A stretch of 64,000 nt of DNA, taken from the NCBI GenBank assembly GCA_050288625.1, contig JBNKEE010000036.1:1-64000 (forward strand), read 5' to 3'. The position numbers were made by a program, and so were the translations under genes. This document shows positions 43,361 to 53,107 of this stretch, piece after piece. The notes under the pieces were generated by a model. It worked only from the letters and a program-made list of their open reading frames with translations, searched no databases and had not been told where the DNA came from. Positions within the stretch are counted from its first letter, which is position 1; the number at the start of each line of letters is the position of its first letter. This DNA comes from JAAGZL01 sp050288625 (GTDB lineage Bacteria; Pseudomonadota; Gammaproteobacteria; Chromatiales; Chromatiaceae).

Positions 43361-43852
43361 ATGCGTACTCTTACAATTTTAATCGGGTTGGTGGTATGGG
43401 CGGTTGCCTTAACGGCATCTGCAGATAAGGTCGATGTTGCAGTCGATATTTCCAAACAGAAGATGAATGTCTATGTGGAAGGCCACCGCAAATATACCTG
43501 GAAGATTTCTTCCGCACGTGAAGGCTATTCAACCCCAAGTGGTGACTATCGTCCTCTGTGGATAGCCCGTATGCATCGCTCGAAAAAATACGACAATGCT
43601 CCTATGCCATATTCAGTATTTTTCAATGGTGGATATGCTATACATGGGACCAATCATATCAGTCGGCTGGGGCGGCCTGCATCACACGGCTGCATAAGGC
43701 TTCATCCTACACATGCTGGAAGGCTGTATAGACTAGTAAAGAAATACGGCAAAGACAACGTAAGGATAATGGTTAGGCGTGAGATTCACCCGTCCATGCT
43801 GGCAAGCCATTTTAAGGGGCCGTTTGCTGTTGGTGCAGGGTTGTTTAACTAG
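43361..43852 (+). CDS. L,D-transpeptidase (YkuD domain)
   Basis: A 163-residue exported protein: signal peptide LTILIGLVVWAVALTASADK, then a YkuD domain. The active-site signature is AIHGTNHISRLGRPASHGCI, with His and the catalytic Cys followed by RLHPTHA. KISSAREGYSTPSGDYRP is also typical. It cross-links peptidoglycan or attaches proteins to it in the periplasm. It lacks a LysM domain, so it is a minimal form. Single gene, convergent with the PilZ gene. Confidence 0.92.
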   Translation: MRTLTILIGLVVWAVALTASADKVDVAVDISKQKMNVYVEGHRKYTWKISSAREGYSTPSGDYRPLWIARMHRSKKYDNAPMPYSVFFNGGYAIHGTNHISRLGRPASHGCIRLHPTHAGRLYRLVKKYGKDNVRIMVRREIHPSMLASHFKGPFAVGAGLFN

Positions 43853-43861
43853 GTAGGAAGA

Positions 43862-44503
43862 TTATTGCAAAGCTGCACTTTCCTGAAAGTACTTCCACAG
43901 GAAAAGCTGGGCTTCGGCATCCATGCCAATAAAAACCACACCATGATTGAACATGGGTTTCTCGCTTTGGTGCGCTTCGTGCACATAGCGGATCATGCAG
44001 GTGTAGGTGAAGTCTGATTCGTTGCCTCCAGTTTCAAAGTTTATTTGAAACATGTCGTCCACCGTCCCTAGTCTTCTATCGGCCACCAAGCATGCGCCAG
44101 CTGTGCTGACGTTCAAGAATGATATGGGGGTATTATCAACATCTCCATCCACAACTAGGTGTATATTGGATGGGGCTGCAGGGACGCGACTACTCTTGCG
44201 CAAAGAGCCGGATCTGATGTTATCTGGGTAGGTGGTATGCAGGTGAGGATATGGTTCATTCAAGATTGCCACCACCTCAGTTTCAAAGCACACATCCTCA
44301 TCACCTTGTTTAATGTTTACGATAAATCTTTCACCGGAACTTATCTGTACCGGGATTTCATTTTTTGTGGGGTGGGAGATTATAAGGCTGTGTCCCGGCG
44401 TGTAACCGATTAGCTCTGATTGCAGATTGTTTAATACAACATTGCTTGATGAGTCTAGTTCCAGTTCAGCTCCAACTACAAGGTTAAGAAGATTCTCAGT
44501 CAT
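43862..44503 (-). CDS. YcgR-like PilZ-domain c-di-GMP receptor
   Basis: A 213-residue cytosolic protein. The N-terminal half (about 1-95) matches a YcgR-type PilZN domain (GHSLIISHPTKNEIPVQI). The C-terminal PilZ domain has both binding motifs: RKSSRVP (RxxxR) at about residue 102, and FLNVSTAGACL (NxSxxG). It is expected to bind c-di-GMP and slow the flagellar motor or act on another target. No flagellar genes are in the window. Leftward, possibly with the metalloprotease-like gene behind it. Confidence 0.87.
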   Translation of the reverse strand: MTENLLNLVVGAELELDSSSNVVLNNLQSELIGYTPGHSLIISHPTKNEIPVQISSGERFIVNIKQGDEDVCFETEVVAILNEPYPHLHTTYPDNIRSGSLRKSSRVPAAPSNIHLVVDGDVDNTPISFLNVSTAGACLVADRRLGTVDDMFQINFETGGNESDFTYTCMIRYVHEAHQSEKPMFNHGVVFIGMDAEAQLFLWKYFQESAALQ

Positions 44504-44567
44504 TTCCAGGAAGTCCCGTCTGATTATTAATTATCCGGGTTAGAGTTTAGTACAGTTCTTTAATGGA

Positions 44568-45131
44568 TCATATAAGCTCGTCAATATCTGCACCACTAGG
44601 TTCTTCCAAAGTTGTGACGCTTTGATAACTGCTGATCGCTTTCGAATTTGAGGCCGATGCCTGAGCTTCAGTCTGTTGCTGAACTAATATCTCCTGTCTG
44701 GCCAACACGGCTAAGCGTGCGGCCTGAGCAGCTACCGTCCTGTCTTGAGAGGATGGTTTGGCCGGGGCCAATGCCGCACGACGGATTCTTTCCGCCTTGG
44801 CTAGGGTGGCCTCAGGGGTGCTGGCTTTAGAGGTATCGATGGATACCTCACCTCCGCTAGCGTACAGCACTCCATCCGGACCGCGGACGTAGGTAAGTTT
44901 GGCGCCGCCGCGCACGACCGAATCTCCGGCTGCGATATGGGCAGCTTCGTGTGCTCGCACCTCCCGATCGCGCGCCTTTAGGTCTGCTATTTCCTTTAGC
45001 TCCGTTTCATCTATTGTTGCTTTTTGCGACTCGTTTTTCTGTCGTTCAGACGAACCAGATTCCCTATCTTTAGTCGAGGCGTATGTCGGTGATACCGAAC
45101 CCTGCTGCAGATTTAATGCACCAATGTTCAT
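44568..45131 (-). CDS. SprA-related putative metalloprotease
   Basis: About 187 residues from the ATG at 45131, preceded by AGAGG; the longest frame begins at 45170. The core motif LKARDREVRAHEAAHIAAGD contains HExxH, followed by GGAKLTYVRGPDGVLYASGG and EVSIDTSKA. This is the signature of the SprA-related (putative metalloprotease CJM1_0395) family. The N-terminus is Ser/Gln-rich and the C-terminus Ala/Gln-rich, both likely disordered. The protease role is inferred from HExxH only. Confidence 0.82.
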   Translation of the reverse strand: MNIGALNLQQGSVSPTYASTKDRESGSSERQKNESQKATIDETELKEIADLKARDREVRAHEAAHIAAGDSVVRGGAKLTYVRGPDGVLYASGGEVSIDTSKASTPEATLAKAERIRRAALAPAKPSSQDRTVAAQAARLAVLARQEILVQQQTEAQASASNSKAISSYQSVTTLEEPSGADIDELI

Positions 45132-45294
45132 GGTTATTGAACCTCTATTTTTAGTATGCGAATTAATCATTTTTTTTCCAGATCACATATCTCAATTCTG
45201 AGAAAAAACTGGTTAAATAGGAAAGGTCTTCCCGTCTTTTTTTTATATGATGAATTCTTGGGATTCAGACTCCTTAAAACTCATAAAAAAACAT

Positions 45295-48200
45295 ATGATT
45301 TTTGATGTTAAAAACGGATCTATTTCAAGCCCTAAATGGCAATTCTGGGTGGATCGCGGTGGCACCTTTACCGATATTGTGGCCAGATCCCCAGGTGGTG
45401 CATTACTGACGGAAAAGCTCCTATCCGATAATCCAAAAAGATACAACGATGCCGCCATAGAGGGCATCAGGCGTATTTTGGGCGTGGATACTCGAGCTCC
45501 AATCCCTACAGAGGAGATTTCTTCCGTGAAGATGGGGACCACGGTAGCCACAAACGCCTTGCTGGAGAGACGGGGTGAACCGACCCTTCTGGTTATAACC
45601 AAAGGTTTTGCCGATGCCCTGCGTATCGGCTACCAGACCCGCCCGAAACTGTTCGACCTGGATATCCAACTCCCGGAAATGATGTACCAGGAAGTACTTG
45701 AGGTGGATGAGCGCATGGGGGCCAACGGTGATCTGATTAAGCCCATTGATCTCGTCCAAACTGAACATGGCCTGCGACAGGCCTATGCTCGCGGACTGCG
45801 TTCGGTGGCGATCGTCTTCATGCATGGATATCGTTTCCCACAACACGAAGAGATTGTGTATGGGATAGCTAGGGAGATTGGTTTTACTCAGATATCTATA
45901 AGCTCCAGAGTGAGTCCTTTGATCAAGCTGGTCTCCCGCGGAGACACTACCGTGGTTGACGCCTATCTATCTCCTATTCTTGGTCGCTACGTAGATAGAG
46001 TTGCATCCGATTTGGCTGGTCTGGAAGAGAAAGGCGGCCGCTTGATGTTCATGCAGTCCAATGGTGGTCTGGCCGATGCGAAATTCTTTCACGGTAAGGA
46101 TGCAATCCTCTCCGGTCCTGCCGGAGGTGTGGTGGGTATGGTAGAGGCTGCAGCTGGAGCAGGTTATGACAAATTGATCGGTTTTGACATGGGGGGAACC
46201 TCAACAGACGTAAGCCACTATGCCGGAGAGTATGAGCGCGTATTCGAGACCGAGGTAGCAGGAGTGCGCATGCGAGCACCGATGATGCAGATCCATACCG
46301 TGGCCGCAGGGGGAGGCTCTATCCTGCAGTTTGATGGTTCACGTTTCCGGGTAGGTCCAGACTCAGCAGGTGCCGATCCTGGGCCTGCCTGCTATCGTAA
46401 TGGTGGCCCCCTTACCGTGACCGATTGCAATTTGATGTTGGGTAAATTGCAGCCGGAGTTTTTCCCCAAGATATTTGGTCCGGATGCAAACCAGGAGCTA
46501 GATCTAGAGATCATACAGAGAAGGTTTGCCGAGCTGGCGCAGGAGATTGAAATCGCCACTGGCAGTAGTCGCACGCCGCAACAGATTGCCGCTGGTTTCC
46601 TCTCCATTGCAGTCGAGAATATGGCCAATGCTATCAAGCGTATTTCTATCCAAAGGGGCTATGACGTAACCGAGTATACCCTGTGTTGTTTTGGTGGCGC
46701 CGGAGGGCAGCACGCCTGTCTGGTGGCTGATGCCCTGGGGATCAAGCGTATCTATATACATCCGTTTGCCGGGGTGCTCTCCGCCTATGGCATGGGTATG
46801 GCCGATCAGCGGGTGATCAAGAACAAAGGCGTCGAACAGATATTGAGTAAGGATATCTTTGATCAGTTGCAACTGGTGGCCAAGGAACTTCAGAATGATG
46901 CAGAAGGTGAGTTGTTTGATCAGGGGGTGGGGCAAGAACGGATCAGAAGTGAGCGGAGGGTGCATTTGCGATATGCTGGATCTGATAGTTCTCTCTTGCT
47001 TGATCTTGGCTCAATCGAAAATATCATTGAGCAATTTAACCAACAACATCGCCAACGTTTCGGCTTTATTGATCCGGACAAAGAGATCATCGTAGAGGCT
47101 GTGCAGGTTGAGGCCGTAGGTGTGTCCGATGTTCCGGTTCTTGAGTTTAGCTCTAAAGCTGGCGCAACCAGCCATCAGGTACATGCAACCCATGAAGTGG
47201 TGATGGGCGAAGAGTCATTGCTGACGCCTTTTTATCTGCGTGAACAAATCGTGGTGGAACAGGATATAGTAGGTCCTGCGGTTATCATTGAGGCAACCGG
47301 CACTATAGTAATAGAACCTGGTTGGAAGGCACTGCTTACCTCTTGTAACGACATAATTCTGGAACGCTATCAGTCGTTACCGGAAAGGGTGGCGATCGGT
47401 ACGGACGTGGATCCGGTTATGCTGGAGATATTCAATAATCTATTCATGTCCATAGCGGAACAGATGGGGGTGGTGCTGGAGAACACCGCAGTCTCTGTCA
47501 ATATAAAGGAGCGTATGGACTTCTCTTGTGCCCTGTTTGATCATGATGGAGACCTGGCTGCCAACGCGCCCCACATACCGGTGCACCTCGGTTCCATGAG
47601 CGAGAGCATCAAGGCCGTGATGGCCAAACATGCGGGAGATATGCGGAGGGGCGATGCCTTTATTCTGAATAATCCCTATGCCGGCGGTACTCACCTACCT
47701 GACATAACGGTGGTAAAGCCGGTCTTTTATTCTGATAGTGCGGCACCAGCGTTTTATGTTGCCGCCCGTGGCCATCATGCGGATATCGGGGGTGTTGCCC
47801 CAGGATCTATGCCATCAGAATCCAGTCACGTAGAGCAGGAGGGGGTGTTGATTGACAACATCAAACTGGTGGATGAGGGCAGAATGCTGGAACAGGAGAT
47901 ACGATATTTGCTCGCTTCCGGCCCATATCCGGCACGTAATATCGACTACAACATAGCCGATCTCAAGGCTCAGCTTGCAGCCTGCGAAAAAGGTATGCAG
48001 GAGTTGCTGCGTAGCGTTGAACATTTCGGAATAGATGTAGTGCAGTCCTATATGCGGCATGTACAGGACAACGCGGAGGAATCTGTGCGGCGCGTACTGG
48101 ATATATTGCAGGATGGTGAGTTCTGTTATGAGATGGATGATGGTAACAAGGTGTGTGTAAAGATCAGACTGGACAGAGCGGAGCGGACGGCAAACATAGA

Positions 48201-48972
48201 CTTTAGCGGCACCAGTCCTCAGCACCACGGCAACTACAATGCGCCCAGGGCGATCTGTAGAGCCGCAGTCTTGTATGTGTTTCGCTGTCTGGTAGCGGAC
48301 GAGATTCCTCTGAACGAGGGTTGTCTCAAACCGCTCCAGATCATCTTGCCTGAAAACTGCATGATCAACCCATCCTATCCAGCTGCAGTGGTGGCAGGTA
48401 ACGTTGAGACTTCACAAGCGATAGTGGATACCCTGCTGGGGGCGTTGGGTGTGGCGGCGGCATCACAAGGGACCATGAATAACTTCACCTGGGGTAACGA
48501 AGAGTATCAATACTACGAGACTATCTGCGGAGGTTCTGGAGCTACCGCCGACCAGGACGGAACGGATGCAGTGCATACCCATATGACCAACTCCAGGCTA
48601 ACCGATCCCGAGGTATTGGAGTGGCGCTTCCCGGTGCGCTTGGAAGAGTTCTCCATCAGGCCTGATTCCGGAGGTGCAGGTAAGCATAAAGGTGGCAATG
48701 GAACAGTACGTAAACTGAGATTTTTGCAGCCGATGCACGCCAACATCCTGGCGGGTCATCGGAGGGTGCCTCCCTACGGCATGAACGGGGGCGCAGCGGC
48801 AAAGCCGGGTCGCAACTATCTATTGCATCGGGATGGGCGTGAGACAGAGTTTTCTGCTCAGGCTCAGATACAGGTTGAAGCGGGTGATGTCATGGTTATA
48901 GAGACGCCGGGAGGGGGAGGGTACGGAGTAGGAGCCCACTTCAGTGGGCGAAAAAGAAATAACGCACAATAG
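45295..48972 (+). CDS. 5-Oxoprolinase/hydantoinase, fused A and B subunits
   Basis: A 1,225-residue fusion from the ATG at 45295 (an in-frame ATG at 45247 adds 16 residues). The N-terminal HyuA part begins WQFWVDRGGTFTDIVARSPG with the ATP-binding phosphate loop; it also has KMGTTVATNALLER, AILSGPAGGVVGMVEAAAGA and IGFDMGGTSTDVSHY. The C-terminal HyuB part starts at about residue 700 (PVMLEIFNNLFMSIAEQMGV) with HIPVHLGSM and GGGGYG near the end. The fused layout matches ATP-dependent 5-oxoprolinase, opening 5-oxoproline to glutamate. The TRAP transporter downstream may import a related acid. Confidence 0.9.
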   Translation: MIFDVKNGSISSPKWQFWVDRGGTFTDIVARSPGGALLTEKLLSDNPKRYNDAAIEGIRRILGVDTRAPIPTEEISSVKMGTTVATNALLERRGEPTLLVITKGFADALRIGYQTRPKLFDLDIQLPEMMYQEVLEVDERMGANGDLIKPIDLVQTEHGLRQAYARGLRSVAIVFMHGYRFPQHEEIVYGIAREIGFTQISISSRVSPLIKLVSRGDTTVVDAYLSPILGRYVDRVASDLAGLEEKGGRLMFMQSNGGLADAKFFHGKDAILSGPAGGVVGMVEAAAGAGYDKLIGFDMGGTSTDVSHYAGEYERVFETEVAGVRMRAPMMQIHTVAAGGGSILQFDGSRFRVGPDSAGADPGPACYRNGGPLTVTDCNLMLGKLQPEFFPKIFGPDANQELDLEIIQRRFAELAQEIEIATGSSRTPQQIAAGFLSIAVENMANAIKRISIQRGYDVTEYTLCCFGGAGGQHACLVADALGIKRIYIHPFAGVLSAYGMGMADQRVIKNKGVEQILSKDIFDQLQLVAKELQNDAEGELFDQGVGQERIRSERRVHLRYAGSDSSLLLDLGSIENIIEQFNQQHRQRFGFIDPDKEIIVEAVQVEAVGVSDVPVLEFSSKAGATSHQVHATHEVVMGEESLLTPFYLREQIVVEQDIVGPAVIIEATGTIVIEPGWKALLTSCNDIILERYQSLPERVAIGTDVDPVMLEIFNNLFMSIAEQMGVVLENTAVSVNIKERMDFSCALFDHDGDLAANAPHIPVHLGSMSESIKAVMAKHAGDMRRGDAFILNNPYAGGTHLPDITVVKPVFYSDSAAPAFYVAARGHHADIGGVAPGSMPSESSHVEQEGVLIDNIKLVDEGRMLEQEIRYLLASGPYPARNIDYNIADLKAQLAACEKGMQELLRSVEHFGIDVVQSYMRHVQDNAEESVRRVLDILQDGEFCYEMDDGNKVCVKIRLDRAERTANIDFSGTSPQHHGNYNAPRAICRAAVLYVFRCLVADEIPLNEGCLKPLQIILPENCMINPSYPAAVVAGNVETSQAIVDTLLGALGVAAASQGTMNNFTWGNEEYQYYETICGGSGATADQDGTDAVHTHMTNSRLTDPEVLEWRFPVRLEEFSIRPDSGGAGKHKGGNGTVRKLRFLQPMHANILAGHRRVPPYGMNGGAAAKPGRNYLLHRDGRETEFSAQAQIQVEAGDVMVIETPGGGGYGVGAHFSGRKRNNAQ

Positions 48973-49194
48973 TCGGCCATAGGACATAGCTCCTGTATGG
49001 TATGGTGCTTTATTTGAAAATATTCCATAAGCCAATATTCAGTATTGGATCAGCAGCCCCAAACCTGCAAATATATAAAATAGTGTTAGAATCGTTCGGT
49101 CAGCAGGGAATAGCATAAATATCTGCTATACCTTAATAATGTTGTAGAAAACACCGACCCATCGCTCATAAACAACCACAAGAGGAAAAGTGAA

Positions 49195-50268
49195 ATGTTT
49201 AGAATCAAGTTTTCCAGAAAACTGATTATGGCGGCTCTCGGCGCATTTGCTCTGATCAATCCGGCATTTTCCGCAGATAAAGTCTACCGTCTTAAGCTGG
49301 CTGAGACCTGGCCTCCTAACTTCCCCATATTCGGTGATTCCACCAAGAATCTTGCCGAGTCGGTCAAGACCATGTCCAACGGCCGTCTGATCATCACCAT
49401 AGATTCCAAGAATAAACACAAAGCGCCGTTTGGCGTATTCGATATGGTGCGTGGAGGTCAGTATGACATGGGTCACTCCGCCTCTTACTACTGGAAAGGT
49501 AAGGATCCCAACACTCTGTTCTTCACCTCCATGCCCTTCGGTATGATCGCACCCGAACAGTATGGCTGGTTCTACTTCGGTGGTGGTATGGAGCTGATGA
49601 AAAAGGTGTACGACAAGCATGGTGTGCTCTCATTTCCGGGCGGCAACACCGGTAACCAGATGGGTGGCTGGTTCCAGAAGGAGATCAACTCGGTGGCTGA
49701 TCTGCAGGGTCTGAAGATGCGCATTCCCGGTTTTGCCGGTGAGGTGTTGGCCAAGCTAGGTGCTAAGCCTACCAACATTCCGGCCGGTGAGCTCTATACG
49801 GCACTGGAGCGCCGTACCATCGACGCCCTGGAGTGGGTGGGGCCTTCTCTGGATTTGCGTATGGGTTTTCATAAGATAGCCCCTTACTACTACACCGGTT
49901 GGCATGAGCCTGCTACCGAACTGCAGTTCCTGATCAACAAGAAGTCATGGGATAAACTACCGGCCGATCTGCAGGAGATACTGCGTGTAGCCATGCGCAA
50001 CGCCGCATATGATATGTATATACAGTCCTATCACGCCAGTAGTGAGAACTGGGACAAGATGAAGAGCGAGTATCCAAACATCAAGGTCAAGACCTTTCCC
50101 AAGGATGTTATTGATGCCCTGCGTAAGGCTAACGCAGAATTGTTGGCGGAACGTGCAGCTGCTGACCCTCTGGCCAAGGAGATCATTGATTCTCAGGCTG
50201 CTTATATGAAGAAGGCACGTGTGTGGTCTGAAATTTCAGACAAGGCATATCTTGATAGTCAACAGTAA
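49195..50268 (+). CDS. dctP: TRAP transporter substrate-binding protein (DctP/TakP-like)
   Basis: Periplasmic receptor of a tripartite carboxylate transporter. The 357-residue protein has a signal peptide (LIMAALGAFALINPAFSADK) and the DctP fold, with the substrate-carboxylate Arg in LQGLKMRIPGFAGEV. The downstream block LERRTIDALEWVGPS is typical of TakP-like binders of 2-oxoacids or lactate. AAGAGGAAAAG precedes the ATG. It is followed by a terminator and then the two membrane subunits. The ligand is not determined; 5-oxoproline or another acid is possible given the oxoprolinase upstream. Confidence 0.92.
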   Translation: MFRIKFSRKLIMAALGAFALINPAFSADKVYRLKLAETWPPNFPIFGDSTKNLAESVKTMSNGRLIITIDSKNKHKAPFGVFDMVRGGQYDMGHSASYYWKGKDPNTLFFTSMPFGMIAPEQYGWFYFGGGMELMKKVYDKHGVLSFPGGNTGNQMGGWFQKEINSVADLQGLKMRIPGFAGEVLAKLGAKPTNIPAGELYTALERRTIDALEWVGPSLDLRMGFHKIAPYYYTGWHEPATELQFLINKKSWDKLPADLQEILRVAMRNAAYDMYIQSYHASSENWDKMKSEYPNIKVKTFPKDVIDALRKANAELLAERAAADPLAKEIIDSQAAYMKKARVWSEISDKAYLDSQQ

Positions 50269-50281
50269 TTCGTCAGTGATG

Positions 50282-50309
50282 ACCGGCAGCCGTAAGGCTG
50301 CCGGTTTTT
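50282..50309 (+). terminator. Attenuating terminator between dctP and dctQ
   Basis: ACCGGCAGCC pairs perfectly with GGCTGCCGGT around GTAA, followed by T-rich TTTTATC, 13 bases after dctP. A strong terminator inside a transporter operon would give more binding protein than membrane subunits. Confidence 0.9.
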
Positions 50310-50322
50310 ATCGGGGTAAGAA

Positions 50323-50859
50323 ATGTTTCTGCTGAAGGTTGAACAATGGATCAACGGTTTTTCCGATCTGCTGGGAAAGATCGCCGGCGTGTTGTTGATC
50401 ATTCTTCTGTTTAACGTCTTTTACGACGTTGTTATGCGTTATATGTTTAATGATGTTTCCATTGGCATGCAGGAGTTGGAGTGGCACCTATATGCTACCG
50501 TATTCCTGTTGGGTATCTCCTATTCCTTGCGGCATGATGGACATGTTAGGGTGGATATTATCTATGAAGGTTTGAGTGCGAAGATGCAGGGGTGGGTTGA
50601 TCTGGTAGGTGTGCTCATTTTTCTGCTGCCGTTTACTCTGTTGGTGTTTTACTACGGCCTGGATTTTGTGATCGAGTCCTGGAGTCTGTCTGAACGCTCG
50701 GGTGATCCGGGAGGTCTGCTCTACCGCTGGGCTATCAAATCAATGATACCCATATCGTTCATGTCCATGGCCATAAGTGGTGTTGGCCTAGTCTTACATT
50801 CAATAAATAGGATTCGTGGAGTGCATAAGGATGTGCATAAAGCCGAACTGCGATTTTAG
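50323..50859 (+). CDS. dctQ: TRAP transporter small membrane subunit (DctQ)
   Basis: A 178-residue protein with four membrane helices (about 18-40, 55-75, 90-115 and 140-162) and the DctQ pattern MQELEWHLYATVFLLGISYS and HDGHVRVDI. It pairs with DctM to form the sodium-dependent membrane unit. It follows the terminator and precedes dctM by 19 bases. Confidence 0.9.
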   Translation: MFLLKVEQWINGFSDLLGKIAGVLLIILLFNVFYDVVMRYMFNDVSIGMQELEWHLYATVFLLGISYSLRHDGHVRVDIIYEGLSAKMQGWVDLVGVLIFLLPFTLLVFYYGLDFVIESWSLSERSGDPGGLLYRWAIKSMIPISFMSMAISGVGLVLHSINRIRGVHKDVHKAELRF

Positions 50860-50878
50860 GGTGGACGGGTAACAATAT

Positions 50879-52168
50879 ATGGTCGGTATTATAATGTTCT
50901 TTGCAGCCTTGGTGCTGTTACTGTTCGGCTTCCCGGTTTCTTTCACTTTCGGTGGCGTGGCCCTGTTATTCGGTGTGTTTGCTGAGGGGCCAGAGATCTT
51001 CGCCTTCATGCCTTATCGCATCTACTCTATCATGAATAACACGGTGTTGATGGCTATACCGTTGTTTATCTTCATGGGTATAGTTCTGCAGCGCACCAAG
51101 CTGGCGGAACAACTACTGGAATCCATGGGTAAGCTGTTTGGCAGTGTGCGCGGTGGTTTGGCCATATCCACCATTCTGGTCGGCGCCCTGCTGGCGGCGT
51201 CTACCGGTGTAGTGGGTGCATCCGTGGTGGCGATGGGACTTATATCTTTGCCGGTGATGCTTAAGTTCAAATACGATAAAAAATTGACCTGCGGTACCAT
51301 CTGCGGTGCCGGGACTCTGGGACAGATCATTCCGCCGTCTATCGTATTGATCATTCTTGGTGATGTGATGGGTATTCCGGTGGGCGATCTGTTCAAGGCG
51401 GCGGTGGCGCCTGGTGTGATCCTGGTGGGAGTATATGTAGTCTATATCCTGATCAAGGCATATATGCACCCGGAAGTGGCTCCGGCTATTCCGATGGACA
51501 AAGACCTGGAGCATAGGAGCGATCAGTATTTCAGGGCGCTCAAGGCTGTGCTGCCGCCGTTGGTACTGATACTGGTGGTGTTGGGATCCATCTTTGCCGG
51601 TATCGCCACGCCCACCGAGTCGTCGGCCTTGGGTGGCTTCGGCGCACTGGTATTGGCTGCTATGTATAGGCAATTCAGCTGGAAGATGGTGTACGAAGCT
51701 GCCATGGATACGGTAAAGGTCACCTCCATGGTGTTCGCCATCCTGTTGGGTGCGACGGCATTCTCCATGGCCTTCACCTACACCGGTGGCGACCTGATCG
51801 TGGAAGAGGTGCTGACCCAGTTGCCTGGTCAACAGATGGGTTTTCTGATCCTTTCCATGGTAGTGATCCTGGTGCTGGGCTTCTTTATCGATTTTGTCGA
51901 GATCTCATTCATCATAGTACCCATGTTGGCACCTGTGGCCGATGCTATGGGAATAGCTCCACTCTGGTTTGCCATTCTCATAGCCATGAATCTACAGACC
52001 TCATTTTTGACCCCGCCTTTCGGTTTCTCTCTGTTTTATCTAAAAGGTGTTGCGCCGCCCGATGTTAGCACCATGGACATCTATCGAGGGGTGGTTCCTT
52101 TCATCATTATGCAAACGGCCATTGTTTTGACCATACTTCTGTTTCCTGATCTGTATGGACTTAGATAG
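50879..52168 (+). CDS. dctM: TRAP transporter large membrane subunit (DctM)
   Basis: A 429-residue integral membrane protein with about 12 hydrophobic segments; it starts MVGIIMFFAALVLLLFGFPV. Conserved blocks are GGLAISTILVGALLAASTGV, CGAGTLGQIIPPSIVLIILG and FAGIATPTESSALG, and the C-terminal LTPPFGFSLFYLKGVAP. These mark the sodium and substrate site of DctM. It completes the transporter with dctP and dctQ. No terminator was seen directly after it. Confidence 0.93.
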   Translation: MVGIIMFFAALVLLLFGFPVSFTFGGVALLFGVFAEGPEIFAFMPYRIYSIMNNTVLMAIPLFIFMGIVLQRTKLAEQLLESMGKLFGSVRGGLAISTILVGALLAASTGVVGASVVAMGLISLPVMLKFKYDKKLTCGTICGAGTLGQIIPPSIVLIILGDVMGIPVGDLFKAAVAPGVILVGVYVVYILIKAYMHPEVAPAIPMDKDLEHRSDQYFRALKAVLPPLVLILVVLGSIFAGIATPTESSALGGFGALVLAAMYRQFSWKMVYEAAMDTVKVTSMVFAILLGATAFSMAFTYTGGDLIVEEVLTQLPGQQMGFLILSMVVILVLGFFIDFVEISFIIVPMLAPVADAMGIAPLWFAILIAMNLQTSFLTPPFGFSLFYLKGVAPPDVSTMDIYRGVVPFIIMQTAIVLTILLFPDLYGLR

Positions 52169-52289
52169 GCGCAACCTTGGCGACAAGCAAACGAGATTCG
52201 ACATAGCATTCAAGCAGAAGTTCAAAAACTATAGCTTTTCCTAGAAAATCATCGCTACATACTGTTTCCTCTAACTTTTTTTCCATTCT

Positions 52290-52306
52290 CTTAAGGTTTC
52301 CTTAAG
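52290..52306 (+). promoter_or_regulatory. QseB/PmrA-type box before the hemolysin-ligase operon
   Basis: CTTAAG-GTTTC-CTTAAG is a perfect direct repeat matching the CTTAA-N6-CTTAA consensus of QseB- and PmrA-type regulators. A possible -10, TAACTT at about 52317, lies 10 bases downstream. The operon it precedes ends in a QseB-like regulator and its kinase (57878-59880), so the box is its likely target. Confidence 0.65.
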
Positions 52307-52348
52307 ATTCCACTGCTAACTTGCATGCAAACACTGACAAAGTAGGGC

Positions 52349-53107
52349 ATGCATATGGAACTGAAGTATTCAAACAAGTCGAACAATAGCGGACGGATCA
52401 GGGCAATAGACCTGCCGCCCCCATCTGAAGTGGTTCGCCTTGACCGAGATTCGGAAGGGTGGAATAGGGCAGGGGAATTTATTCGCGCAACATTTGCAGA
52501 ACATTATCAGGCCGATGTTAAAGAGCTTCCATCAACACTGGTGACATTGCAGAATCCGCGCAATGATACTACTGCCGTGTCCGGCCTTCGTTTTGGTGCA
52601 AGTGAGCAATTTTTTCTCGAGCAGTATCTGGATGGACCCATTGAAAACTATCTTGGTTCTGCGGGTGAAGTGGATCGTTCACGCATAGTTGAGATATGTA
52701 ATCTGGCCGCCCCCACGCCGGGACAGGTACGTTACCTGCTTATAGCCCTTGGCGCCTATCTGCATAGCGCAGGTTATGAGTGGGTGGTATGCACTGCCAT
52801 TGGTAGTTTGTGCAATACCCTATCCCGTATGAGTTTCACTCCGGTGGTATTAGGTATGGCAGATCCGGCACGCTTGGGAGAAGCGGCAGCAGACTGGGGT
52901 AGCTATTACGATAAGAACCCACGCGTTATCGCGGGACATCTGGCCGAGGCCAATAGGGTACTGACCGTTATGATGTCAGAGGGGAAGAGTCCTATCCAAC
53001 CGCTATGGCATAGCGCCGTCAACCTGGGCCAGCGAGATCGTGTCGCCGAGCCTGTAACCCTTAAGTCTGTAAGAACTGTATCTGGATTTGGGATGGTGAG
53101 CGCATGA
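52349..53107 (+). CDS. Thermostable-hemolysin-family protein (LuxI/GNAT-like acyltransferase fold)
   Basis: A 252-residue cytosolic protein matching the thermostable hemolysin (Vibrio delta-VPH) family: RATFAEHYQADVKELPSTLV, then AVSGLRFGASEQFFLEQYLD and VEICNLAAPTPG. Members resemble acyl-homoserine-lactone synthases and GNAT acyltransferases, so an N- or O-acyl transfer is more plausible than direct lysis; this is inference. There is no signal peptide. An ATG at 52355 is an alternative start. Its end overlaps the AMP-ligase start by 4 bases (ATGA). First gene of a six-gene biosynthetic run. Confidence 0.8.
   Translation: MHMELKYSNKSNNSGRIRAIDLPPPSEVVRLDRDSEGWNRAGEFIRATFAEHYQADVKELPSTLVTLQNPRNDTTAVSGLRFGASEQFFLEQYLDGPIENYLGSAGEVDRSRIVEICNLAAPTPGQVRYLLIALGAYLHSAGYEWVVCTAIGSLCNTLSRMSFTPVVLGMADPARLGEAAADWGSYYDKNPRVIAGHLAEANRVLTVMMSEGKSPIQPLWHSAVNLGQRDRVAEPVTLKSVRTVSGFGMVSA

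Noticed and set aside
51113..51832. 239-codon frame opposite dctM
   Set aside because: Composition is His/Gln/Arg-rich as expected for the reverse of a membrane-protein gene.
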